From the NCBI GenBank assembly GCA_964484185.1, contig CAZAEQ010000007.1, positions 62,001 to 126,000 on the forward strand: DNA of 64,000 bases. Reading direction: 5' to 3'. The position numbers and the translations under genes were made by a program. This document shows, piece after piece, positions 1 through 7,675 of the stretch. The DNA is from F1-120-MAGs238 sp964484185. GTDB taxonomy: Bacteria > Planctomycetota > Phycisphaerae > Phycisphaerales > UBA1924. Each line of letters begins with the position of its first letter. Within the stretch, counting starts at the first letter, position 1. The notes below the pieces were generated by a model. The model saw only the letters and a list, made by a program, of their open reading frames with translations, ran no database searches and had not been told where the DNA came from.

Positions 1-2
1 AA

Positions 3-350
3 GGCGAAGCCAAGGTCGGCGAAAAGTGGACTACCACCGACATGCTCGACACCCAGGGCTTCGGCCGCCTCAAAATCGAAACCAACTACACGCTCGCTTC
101 CGTCCGCGGCGGCATGGCCGAAGTCCCGATTCAAGGGTCTATCGCGCTCGATTCTGAAGGCTCAGCTCTGGCGATCCCAGTCAAACTCAAAGATTCGAAG
201 TACACCGGCAAGTTCAAATGGAACACCGAAGATGGCATGATCGATTCCATGGACGTCGATCAGTCCCTTGCCCTCGATGTGAACGTGGCCGGTATGTCAA
301 CAAGCGTCACGCAGACAACGCGAACCAAAGTCTCGCGCGTCGGCCGCTAA
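3..350 (+). CDS. C-terminal part of an unknown protein (cut by window edge)
   Basis: The reading frame is open from the left edge and stops with TAA at 348-350, so this is the last 115 codons of a longer gene. The visible part alternates charged and beta-prone stretches and ends in a basic tail (VSRVGR). No catalytic or binding motif can be seen. It lies 70 bases before flgF on the same strand, but the sigma-54 site between them suggests flgF is transcribed separately. The family is not recognised and no function is proposed. Confidence 0.6.
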   Translation, partial: GEAKVGEKWTTTDMLDTQGFGRLKIETNYTLASVRGGMAEVPIQGSIALDSEGSALAIPVKLKDSKYTGKFKWNTEDGMIDSMDVDQSLALDVNVAGMSTSVTQTTRTKVSRVGR

Positions 351-391
351 TTGCACCCACATTCAGGGGATGCAGCCTGCATCGAGTTCAC

Positions 392-406
392 TGGCACGCA
401 GGTTGC
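392..406 (+). promoter_or_regulatory. Predicted sigma-54 (RpoN) promoter before flgF
   Basis: The sequence TGGCACG-CAGG-TTGC is a near-perfect match to the -24/-12 consensus, with GG and GC separated by exactly 10 bases. Sigma-54 control of hook and basal-body genes is common in Gram-negative bacteria. Transcription would start near 417-418, only a few bases before the GTG codon at 421, so the flgF message would be nearly leaderless. Confidence 0.7.
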
Positions 407-420
407 GATAGCACCCTTGC

Positions 421-1200
421 GTGAACTACGGCCTGCAAATCTCCGCCTCCGGTCTCATGACCTCGCTCTACAGGCAAGATGTCTGGGCCAACAACCTCGC
501 CAACATCAACACCACAGGCTACAAAGCCGACATTCCGCTCGCCAAAGCCCGCGACGCCGCCACTGTTGAAGACGGCCTCAGCTTTCTCCCTTCCAACAAG
601 CTACTCGAAAAACTTGGCGGCGGCGTCATGATGGCCCCCAACCGCGTCAATTACGGCCAGGGCTCACTCGAATACACATTCAACGACATGAACGTCGCAC
701 TCCGCGGCGAAGGCTTCTTCGTCGTTCGTGACTCTTCCGACAACAACTCCGACCGTGTCCGACTCACCCGCGATGGCCGCTTTGCCCGCAACAGTCAGGG
801 CCGCCTCGTGCTTTCTGGCTCCGGTCAACCCGTGCTCGACACGCAGGGCCGCACGATTGAAATCCCCGATGCAGGCCCAATCACGATTCAGCCATCAGGC
901 TCAATTGTGCAAAATCGCACGGAGATCGCCAGGCTTCAGGTGATCGACATCGCCGACAAATCCAAGTTGAAGAAGCTTGGCGAGAGCCTCTTTCTCGCGG
1001 ATGCCGAAGCAATGACCAGCAAATTCCCCGCCCGGGCCGATGTGATTCAAGGCGCACTTGAATCATCCGGCGTCGACGAAATCACAGCACTCATGGCGGT
1101 TCAATCCGCCGCCCGCGATGTGGATGGCAACATCCGCATGATGCAGGCTCACGACCGCGTCATTGATCGAGCAATCAATCAGTTTGGACGTATCGGATAG
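421..1200 (+). CDS. flgF: Flagellar basal-body rod protein FlgF
   Basis: This is a 259-residue rod protein of the flagellar hook-basal body family and forms part of the proximal rod. The N-terminus carries the family signature (VWANNLANINTTGYKAD, about residues 21-37), the middle has the LRGEGFFVV motif, and the C-terminus ends in the coiled alpha segment typical of rod and hook proteins. The start is GTG at 421, because the family N-terminus begins about 20 residues before the ANNLAN motif. No Shine-Dalgarno sequence precedes it. It lies 17 bases before its paralogue flgG and heads the rod and ring gene run. Assignment as FlgF rather than FlgG rests on gene order and the weaker match to FlgG. 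Confidence 0.9.
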   Translation: MNYGLQISASGLMTSLYRQDVWANNLANINTTGYKADIPLAKARDAATVEDGLSFLPSNKLLEKLGGGVMMAPNRVNYGQGSLEYTFNDMNVALRGEGFFVVRDSSDNNSDRVRLTRDGRFARNSQGRLVLSGSGQPVLDTQGRTIEIPDAGPITIQPSGSIVQNRTEIARLQVIDIADKSKLKKLGESLFLADAEAMTSKFPARADVIQGALESSGVDEITALMAVQSAARDVDGNIRMMQAHDRVIDRAINQFGRIG

Positions 1201-1217
1201 TTTGGAAGGACTAGTAC

Positions 1218-2021
1218 ATGGCTATTAATGCACTTCAATCGGCCTCTTCTGCGCTCTCAGCGTTCAATACTGCGCTCGATGTCGTGGCCAACAACCTCGC
1301 CAACATCAACACCGTTGGCTTCAAAGCCGACCGCACCAATTTCCAGGACCTCCTCTACATCGAAAAAAGCCAACCCGGTGTCGAAAACGCCAACGGCGAC
1401 CAGCGCCCCATCGGCCTTTACGTGGGCCTGGGCGTCAAAGTCTCGGGTACACAGAAATCATTCCAGCAAGGTGCACCAACCGTCACCAGCAACGAACTTG
1501 ATCTCGCAATCGAGGGCAACGGCTTCTTCAAAGTGAAAGTCGAGCCCGAAAAAGGCGGCGTCGCCTACACCCGCGCTGGCAATTTCACGCTCAACAGCAA
1601 TCGCGAACTGGTCCTGGCGAACGATGTCGGCCGCCGCCTTGAGCCTGCAATCTCGATTCCCGACAACGCCACCAAAATATCAATCGCCGCCGATGGCCAG
1701 GTTTTCGCAACAATTCCCGGCGAAACCACGCCTCAGTCCGTCGGCCAACTCGAACTCGCCACCTTTGTAAACCCTGCAGGCCTCGAATCACTCGGTGAGA
1801 ATCTCTTCAAAGACACCGCCGCCAGCGGCGCGCCAGTTTCCGGCAACCCCGGCTCCGATGCCCGCGGCACGCTCAAGCAGGGAATGCTCGAGGAATCAAA
1901 CGTCGACCCCACTCGCGAACTCATCGAACTCATTCGCACCCAGCGTGCATTCGAATTCAACAGCCAGAGCATCCGCGCGGCAGATGAAGCCCTCAAGTCC
2001 GTCGCCCAGCTCCGTAACTAA
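1218..2021 (+). CDS. flgG: Flagellar distal rod protein FlgG
   Basis: This 267-residue protein builds the distal rod of the flagellar motor. It has the N-terminal VVANNLANINTVGFKAD signature, the EGNGFFKV core motif near residue 104, and a C-terminal helix with VDPTRELIELIRTQRAFEFN, which is characteristic of FlgG. The length is normal for the family (about 260). The ATG at 1218 is preceded by GGAAGGA. The gene follows flgF directly and is followed 21 bases later by flgA, consistent with one operon. Nothing unusual is seen. Confidence 0.95.
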   Translation: MAINALQSASSALSAFNTALDVVANNLANINTVGFKADRTNFQDLLYIEKSQPGVENANGDQRPIGLYVGLGVKVSGTQKSFQQGAPTVTSNELDLAIEGNGFFKVKVEPEKGGVAYTRAGNFTLNSNRELVLANDVGRRLEPAISIPDNATKISIAADGQVFATIPGETTPQSVGQLELATFVNPAGLESLGENLFKDTAASGAPVSGNPGSDARGTLKQGMLEESNVDPTRELIELIRTQRAFEFNSQSIRAADEALKSVAQLRN

Positions 2022-2042
2022 TAGCCCGAAAGCGATCCGGCC

Positions 2043-3077
2043 ATGATCACTCGCACATTCATCACCCTTCTCGCTCTCGCGACCACCGCTTCGCTTGCGC
2101 TCGCCGATGGTTCCATCTCGCTCCGCCGCGAAGTTACGCTTTCCCCCGGCACCGTCCATCTTGGCGACATCGCCGACCTTCAGGGCCCCGAAGCGCTCGC
2201 GCTCGCCGACACAGCAATCGTCAGTGGCGTCCCGCGCTCCGGCGTCCGAATCACGCTCGAAGAAGTCTCTCACGCACTTTCCACAGTCCGCAACATCAAC
2301 CTGGGAAAGCTCACATTTCACGGCAGCGCATGCATGGTTTCGCCACCGGCTCCCAGGCCAGCCGCCAAAGAAGACTCAACCGCCCCCATCGCTGCCGCCC
2401 CGCAAGGTCCCGTTGTTCGCGACCTCATTCCCCGCCGCATTTCTGAACTCTTGGGCGTCGCACCAGAAAAACTCCGTCTGAAGTTTGACGATGCCGACCG
2501 CAAGCTCCTGGATCAACCAACCACGGGCCGCGTCGTTGAACTCAAACCCATCGGCGCTGCCGACCGCATGCCACTTCAACTCAGCATCTACGAAAACCGC
2601 GGCGAACTCGGGCACACGCTCATCGCCTCCGGAACCATCCGCATCGGCGTTGATGTTCTCCGCGATGTCGCAGTCGCCAAGTCTTTGCTCAAAAAAGGCG
2701 ATGTCGTCACGCTCGACAACACCCTCCTCGATCAGCAGTGGCTCGGAATCGCGACCAAACCCGCTGCGACCGACACTGCTATTGGATCCATCGTCCGAGC
2801 CGGCAAACTCAATCCCGGTCAGGCAATTATGGACAACGACATTGAGCAGGCAATCGCCATAAAACGCGGCCAACTCTGCTCGGTTCACGTCATTTCCGGC
2901 TCATTCGTCGTCAAGACTCAGGCTCGCGCTCTGGAAAATGGCAAAGTCGGCGACACCATCAAGTTCGCGCCCGCATCTGCCAAAGACAAGAAAGACACAC
3001 GCTCATTCGAAGCCCGCGTCGAAAGCGCCGGCCGCGCCATCATGACAGTCTCTGGCTCTCCTCTCGCCGCCCACTAA
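2043..3077 (+). CDS. flgA: Flagellar P-ring assembly chaperone FlgA
   Basis: FlgA is a periplasmic chaperone needed to assemble the P-ring around the rod. The 344-residue product begins with a Sec-type signal peptide (hydrophobic residues 5-20, cleavage likely after ALA-D). It ends in an SAF-like domain, with the LLKKGDVVTLDNTLLDQQWLG and LNPGQAIMDNDI motifs. The roughly 110-residue middle section makes it longer than many FlgA proteins (about 220). It lies between flgG and flgH, next to the ring genes it serves. Confidence 0.9.
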   Translation: MITRTFITLLALATTASLALADGSISLRREVTLSPGTVHLGDIADLQGPEALALADTAIVSGVPRSGVRITLEEVSHALSTVRNINLGKLTFHGSACMVSPPAPRPAAKEDSTAPIAAAPQGPVVRDLIPRRISELLGVAPEKLRLKFDDADRKLLDQPTTGRVVELKPIGAADRMPLQLSIYENRGELGHTLIASGTIRIGVDVLRDVAVAKSLLKKGDVVTLDNTLLDQQWLGIATKPAATDTAIGSIVRAGKLNPGQAIMDNDIEQAIAIKRGQLCSVHVISGSFVVKTQARALENGKVGDTIKFAPASAKDKKDTRSFEARVESAGRAIMTVSGSPLAAH

Positions 3078-3087
3078 GGAAATCCCG

Positions 3088-3768
3088 ATGAAACACTTCA
3101 TCTCGCTGACAATCCTCGCCGCCATCGCTTCGCAAGCCTCCGCCCAGAGCCTGTACCTGCGCAAGCCCGAGGTCAAACTCGATGATGCCGGAAAGCCGGA
3201 TTCCGCCGCCAATCTCCGCGAAGTCAGCTTTCTGTTTGTCGAGCCGCCCACACCCAGGAAATTCGCGCTGCACGACCTGGTCACAATCGTGGTCGATGAA
3301 ACCAGCCGCGAAAGCAGCAAGCAGAAGCTGGACACCAAGAAAGACTACGAAATCTCCGCAGAATTGAGCAAGTTTCCAAGCCTGGAAGCATTTCTCGATG
3401 GGCAGCTCGCCGGACGCACGCTCAGCCCCAAGCCCGAAGTCGGGCTCGATGCCAACAACAAGTTCAAAGGCGAAGGCACCTACGACCGCAGCGATCGCTT
3501 CAACGCCCGCATCACCGCCAAGGTCATAGACGTGAAGCCCAACGGCACGCTCGTCATCGAAGCTCGCAAGGAAATCAAGAAGAACGAAGAGGCGACGGTC
3601 CTCGTCCTCAGCGGCGAATGTCGCACCGACGACATCACCAACGCTAACACGGTGCTCTCAAGCCAGCTCGCAGAACTCACAATCACAAGCAAGGCCGACG
3701 GCCAGGTAAAAGATTCAGCAACCAAGGGATGGATCCCACGGTTGTTTGAGGCCATCTTCGCCTTCTGA
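3088..3768 (+). CDS. flgH: Flagellar L-ring protein FlgH
   Basis: FlgH forms the L-ring in the outer membrane. The 226-residue product carries the family core FALHDLVTIVVDETSRESSKQK and a later KVIDVKPNGTLVIEARKE motif. The N-terminus (MKHFISLTILAAIASQASAQ) looks like a signal-peptidase-I leader. There is no lipobox cysteine, although FlgH of enteric bacteria is a lipoprotein. The ATG at 3088 follows AAGGAAA. Its presence beside flgI shows that the flagellum crosses both a peptidoglycan layer and an outer membrane. Confidence 0.92.
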   Translation: MKHFISLTILAAIASQASAQSLYLRKPEVKLDDAGKPDSAANLREVSFLFVEPPTPRKFALHDLVTIVVDETSRESSKQKLDTKKDYEISAELSKFPSLEAFLDGQLAGRTLSPKPEVGLDANNKFKGEGTYDRSDRFNARITAKVIDVKPNGTLVIEARKEIKKNEEATVLVLSGECRTDDITNANTVLSSQLAELTITSKADGQVKDSATKGWIPRLFEAIFAF

Positions 3769-3783
3769 TTTCCGCTCGCCCCG

Positions 3784-3798
3784 TGGCACAGCAATTGC
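3784..3798 (+). promoter_or_regulatory. Predicted sigma-54 (RpoN) promoter before flgI
   Basis: TGGCACA-GCAA-TTGC matches the -24/-12 consensus with the required 10-base gap between GG and GC. Transcription would start near 3810, leaving a leader of about 40 bases with a CCGGAGG ribosome binding site before the ATG at 3850. It lies in the only sizeable gap within the rod and ring genes, supporting a second transcription unit that starts at flgI. Confidence 0.65.
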
Positions 3799-3849
3799 GT
3801 AATTGATTCTCGCGGGTCCGTTCCCGCATCTGTTCAGCCGGAGGCTGTC

Positions 3850-4917
3850 ATGCTGTGTCGCCTTTCTGCCATCTTCGCGATTCTTGCGCTCGCTGCCGCC
3901 GCTTCGGCTCAGCAGGTACAGGATTTTGCGCGGCTTTCTGGCCAGGGTCGAAGCGTCATCTGGGGTGTTGGTCTGGTCATGGGCCTGAACAACACCGGCG
4001 ACTCTGGCAAAGAACTTGCCACCGCACGCCCGCTCATGCAGGTCCTGCAAAACGCCGGTGTACCCGTCGCCAACGTGCGTGAAATCGAAAAGAGCAGCGC
4101 GATCGCCATAGTCATGGTCACCTGCGACATCCCCGAATCTGGCGCACTCCGCAACGATCGCTTTGATGCTCACATCTCAACGCTCGGCACCGCAAAAAGC
4201 CTCAAGGGCGGCCGCCTTTATCTCGCTCCACTCCGCGGCCCATTCAAAGGCGATCCCACACTTTGGGGAATGGCCGAAGGCGCGATCGAACTCGATGACT
4301 CCTCTACCCCGACTTCCGCCCGAGTCCGCGGCGGAGTTCAGATCCTCGAAGACATCCGCATGGAACCGCCCGGCGATACATTCGACCTCATTCTTCAACC
4401 AAACTATGTTGGCTGGGGAACAGTCGCCGCGGTTGCTCAAGCCATCAATGGTGAAGCAAGCCTCTCTGGTCCGCTCGTCGCCAAGGTGATCGACGATCGC
4501 ACTGTTCGTGTTGAAGTGCCAACAAACGAGCGTGCTCAAAAGGCAAACTTCCTCCGCGATTGCCTTGGCGCAACGGTCAATGTCACCAGCATGCCGGCAA
4601 CCGTCATCGTCAATCAACGGTCTGGGTCAATCATTCTCACTGGCAACGTGACCGTGAGCCCGGTCGCAATTACCCATAAAAACTTGACAATTTCCACAAT
4701 CTTGCCCGTGCCAATTCCCACCGCAGACGACCCGCTCGTGAGACGCGATCGCGTGACCAGCATTCAACTTCCCAAAGGCACCGCATCTGAAACCGCGAAA
4801 CTCTCTGAGCTCGTCGCCGCAATGAAACAGCTTGATGTTGCCTTGGACGAACAGGTCGACATTCTCCAGATGCTTTACAAAATGGGCGCGCTCAAAGCCA
4901 AGATCATTATCGACTAA
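3850..4917 (+). CDS. flgI: Flagellar P-ring protein FlgI
   Basis: FlgI is the periplasmic P-ring subunit that surrounds the rod in the peptidoglycan layer. The 355-residue product has a signal peptide ending at AAASA-Q and the family opening (DFARLSGQGRSVIWGVGLV, then LNNTGDS). It also has the LYLAPLRGP segment and the closing motif DEQVDILQMLYKMGALKAKI. The length is normal. The ATG at 3850 has a good ribosome binding site. It ends six bases before the rod-binding gene. Confidence 0.95.
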   Translation: MLCRLSAIFAILALAAAASAQQVQDFARLSGQGRSVIWGVGLVMGLNNTGDSGKELATARPLMQVLQNAGVPVANVREIEKSSAIAIVMVTCDIPESGALRNDRFDAHISTLGTAKSLKGGRLYLAPLRGPFKGDPTLWGMAEGAIELDDSSTPTSARVRGGVQILEDIRMEPPGDTFDLILQPNYVGWGTVAAVAQAINGEASLSGPLVAKVIDDRTVRVEVPTNERAQKANFLRDCLGATVNVTSMPATVIVNQRSGSIILTGNVTVSPVAITHKNLTISTILPVPIPTADDPLVRRDRVTSIQLPKGTASETAKLSELVAAMKQLDVALDEQVDILQMLYKMGALKAKIIID

Positions 4918-4929
4918 AGGAACTTGAAC

Positions 4930-5373
4930 ATGCTCGACATCGCTTCAAGCCTCGGCGCCAAGATCAGCACGATTCGCCAGCAGCAATTGCCGCGGGCACA
5001 CGCATCCACCATGTCGTCGAATCAGCAGACTTTCGCCAACATGCTCGGAAAGATCCAGACTCCTCGCACCACCACCGACCCCGCGAAGATCCGCGAAGTT
5101 GCCGAGAAATACGTCGCCGGCTCGCTTGTCCTTCCATTGCTCAAGCAAGCTCGGGAAGCACGCGATGCCTCGCCTCCCTTTGGAATGACCGCCGCCGAAA
5201 AGCAGATGGGTTCGCTCATGGACAGCCACCTCGCCACCGACATGGTCAAACGCGGCAACTGGGCAATCGTCGATCGCATCTCGCGAAACCTGCTCAAATC
5301 AGCTGAAAAAGCCAACGCTTCGCGGCTTCAGACCCCAGACCCTGCAACTGCCAACGTCAAGGGAGCTTCATGA
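4930..5373 (+). CDS. flgJ: Rod-binding protein, FlgJ N-terminal type
   Basis: This product of about 147 residues corresponds to the rod-capping half of FlgJ. It contains the SLVLPLLKQAREA and MGSLMDSHLATDMVKRGNW segments of the rod-binding domain, and it lacks the muramidase half found in enteric FlgJ. A separate hydrolase must therefore open the peptidoglycan, and none is visible in this window. ATG codons occur at 4924 and 4930. AAAGGAACTTGAAC precedes them, with AAGGA 6 bases before the ATG at 4930, which is chosen here. The stop overlaps the start of flgN as ATGA, which implies coupled translation. Confidence 0.8.
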   Translation: MLDIASSLGAKISTIRQQQLPRAHASTMSSNQQTFANMLGKIQTPRTTTDPAKIREVAEKYVAGSLVLPLLKQAREARDASPPFGMTAAEKQMGSLMDSHLATDMVKRGNWAIVDRISRNLLKSAEKANASRLQTPDPATANVKGAS

Positions 5374-5912
5374 AAAACGCACCTGCCGCCACATCGTCGA
5401 TCACCATGACGCCTCAGGATTGCAATCTTCTTCAAGTCCTTCTCACCTCGCTCTTGCGCGAGAATCAGGGCCTGCTCATCCTCGCACAACAACAACGTGA
5501 AGCAATCCGCAAGGCCGACACCGCCGCGATCGAGCGGATCACCACTCAGCAGCAGACCGTTCTCGGCCGCATCGCGACCCTCGAGCACAATCGCAACGAC
5601 CTCGTCAATCGCGTAAGTAAAAACATGAAGCGCCCAGCCTCCGGCGCGCCGATCACCCTCCGTTTCCTCTGCCAGGAAGCTCCGCAATCCATGCGTGAAG
5701 GTCTTCTCGCGCTCGCAGCCAGCGCGCTCGCCGCAATGCAGCGCGTCAAGGAAGAGCACCAGGCAGTCGGTCGAGCAGCTTCCATGCTCGCAGGTCACAT
5801 GGAAGGTCTCACGCGTCAAGCCGCTCGCGCCATGTCTGGCACCGGCATTTACGGCAATCAAGGTCATATTCGCACCACCAGCATGGCCGCAGGTTTCGAT
5901 GTTCGCATGTAA
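5370..5912 (+). CDS. flgN: FlgN-type flagellar chaperone
   Basis: FlgN is a cytoplasmic export chaperone for the hook-filament junction proteins FlgK and FlgL. The 180-residue product is largely helical with a long N-terminal coiled segment (LLRENQGLLILAQQQREAI) and resembles FlgN in size and helical pattern. The identification is strongly supported by position, immediately before flgK and flgL. The start overlaps the stop of the rod-binding gene (ATGA at 5370). Sequence motifs in this family are weak, so context carries much of the call. Confidence 0.75.
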   Translation: MKNAPAATSSITMTPQDCNLLQVLLTSLLRENQGLLILAQQQREAIRKADTAAIERITTQQQTVLGRIATLEHNRNDLVNRVSKNMKRPASGAPITLRFLCQEAPQSMREGLLALAASALAAMQRVKEEHQAVGRAASMLAGHMEGLTRQAARAMSGTGIYGNQGHIRTTSMAAGFDVRM

Positions 5913-5924
5913 GGAAGCACACTC

Positions 5925-7667
5925 ATGAGCCTCACAGGCGCAATCAACATCGGTCGTACCGCTCTCAACGCCAGCCAGGTTGGCTTGCAGGTTACCGGCA
6001 ACAACCTCGCCAACGTTTCCACTGCTGGCTATTCCCGCCAGCTCGTTTCGCTTTCCAACATCGCCGGCACCGCCAACAGCACACTCGCAGATCGCTCCGG
6101 CCGCGGCGTAAACATCCAGAACATCCGTCGCTCGGTCGATGAAGCTCTCGAAGCTCGCTTACGCAGCGCAACCAGCGATGAAGCCTCAGCCCGTAACGCC
6201 TATCAACTCAAGAGCCAGGTCGAGTCCATCCTCGGAACCATCGGCGAAAACGATCTCTCAAACGAATTCTCGCAGTTCTTCAACGCCTGGTCCGAACGCG
6301 CCAACGGAACACAGACCAGCAACATCGTCGTTCAACAAGGCGTTCGCCTCGCTGAATACATGCAGCGCCTGCGTGAAAATCTCTCCGGTGCAACCAATCA
6401 GATCGACAGCCAGCTTTCCGCTTCAGTGCGCCGCGCTGACACACTGCTCACCCAGATTGCCGAGCTCAACGTCCAGATCGCCAACACCGAAGGCGGCGGC
6501 GAGCAGGAAGCCAACGCACTCCGCGATCAACGTGGTCAGAAACTCGCTGAACTTTCAGAACTCATGGAAGTCTCCAGCGTCGACCGCGAAAATGGAACCA
6601 TCGATGTCCTGGTCGGTTCCACTCCCGTCGTCCTGGGCGGTCGTTCACGCGGCCTGGAACTCAAACTCGAAGCCGATGGCGATGGCACAACCGCCCGACT
6701 TGTTACCAAGACCAAGCCAGAACGCGTAGAGGTTCAGTCGGGCCAAATCGGCGCCCTGCTCGCAGGCCGTGAGAACTCCGTGCAAGGGACCCTCGACCAG
6801 CTCGATCGAATCGCCGCTGAACTCATTCTCCAGGTCAATCGACTCCACTCTACAGGCACCACCGCCGCCGGCTTTACCAGTCTCACTGGTTCAACACAAG
6901 TCGCCCTCGCCGACCGCTCACGGCCGATCAACGACCCCGACAACGCCAGCTTCGCGGCGCTTCCCTTTGCCGCGAAAAACGGCGGCATCACGATTCAGGT
7001 CAAGAACACAACCACCAATCAAACTCAAACGGTTCGCATCAATGTCGACCTCGATGGTCTCACCGATGCTGGCCTCTCTGGCACGGCCGATGACACGACG
7101 ATCAACGACATTGTCGCCGCATTCTCTGCTATTTCCGGCATCACGGGCTCTGTCACCCCCGATGGCAAACTCAAAGTCGATGCCGCCGTCGGCTACACCT
7201 TCTCATTCACCGAAGACACATCCGACCTGCTCGCCGTCACCGGCGTCAACAGCTTCTTTACCGGCACGGGTGCTGCCGACATCGAGATGCGTTCTGAACT
7301 CGAAACACATCCGCAGACTCTTGCCGTGGGTCGTATTCAAAACGGTACATTCGTCGAAAACGCCAATGCCCTGCAAATGGCGCTCCTCCGCGAAACGCCT
7401 AACCCTTCGCTCGGCAACATCGGTTTCGGCGAAGCGTGGAGCCAGATCGCTCAGGAATTTGGCAACGATGCTGGCACCGCCCGCAATCAGGCCGAAGCCA
7501 CACTCATCGTCCGCCAGAATCTCGAAGGCCAGCGAGCCTCCGTCAGCGGCGTTTCCAGCGATGAAGAGAGCATCAACATGCTCGCTTTCCAACGTCAATA
7601 TCAGGGCGCAGCACGCGTCATCCAAATCGCAGACCAACTCATGCAGACCCTCATGCAGCTCGTGTGA
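5925..7667 (+). CDS. flgK: Flagellar hook-associated protein FlgK (HAP1)
   Basis: FlgK is the first hook-filament junction protein. The 580-residue product starts with the rod/hook signature (GLQVTGNNLANVSTAGYSRQ, near residues 20-39) and the GRGVNIQNIRRSVDEALE segment. It ends with the conserved helix DEESINMLAFQRQYQGAARVIQIADQLMQTLM. The middle section contains a flagellin-hook repeat-like stretch (TVRINVDLDGL and following). The length is normal for FlgK. The stop codon overlaps a possible GTG start for flgL. Confidence 0.95.
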   Translation: MSLTGAINIGRTALNASQVGLQVTGNNLANVSTAGYSRQLVSLSNIAGTANSTLADRSGRGVNIQNIRRSVDEALEARLRSATSDEASARNAYQLKSQVESILGTIGENDLSNEFSQFFNAWSERANGTQTSNIVVQQGVRLAEYMQRLRENLSGATNQIDSQLSASVRRADTLLTQIAELNVQIANTEGGGEQEANALRDQRGQKLAELSELMEVSSVDRENGTIDVLVGSTPVVLGGRSRGLELKLEADGDGTTARLVTKTKPERVEVQSGQIGALLAGRENSVQGTLDQLDRIAAELILQVNRLHSTGTTAAGFTSLTGSTQVALADRSRPINDPDNASFAALPFAAKNGGITIQVKNTTTNQTQTVRINVDLDGLTDAGLSGTADDTTINDIVAAFSAISGITGSVTPDGKLKVDAAVGYTFSFTEDTSDLLAVTGVNSFFTGTGAADIEMRSELETHPQTLAVGRIQNGTFVENANALQMALLRETPNPSLGNIGFGEAWSQIAQEFGNDAGTARNQAEATLIVRQNLEGQRASVSGVSSDEESINMLAFQRQYQGAARVIQIADQLMQTLMQLV

Positions 7668-7675
7668 GAATACCT

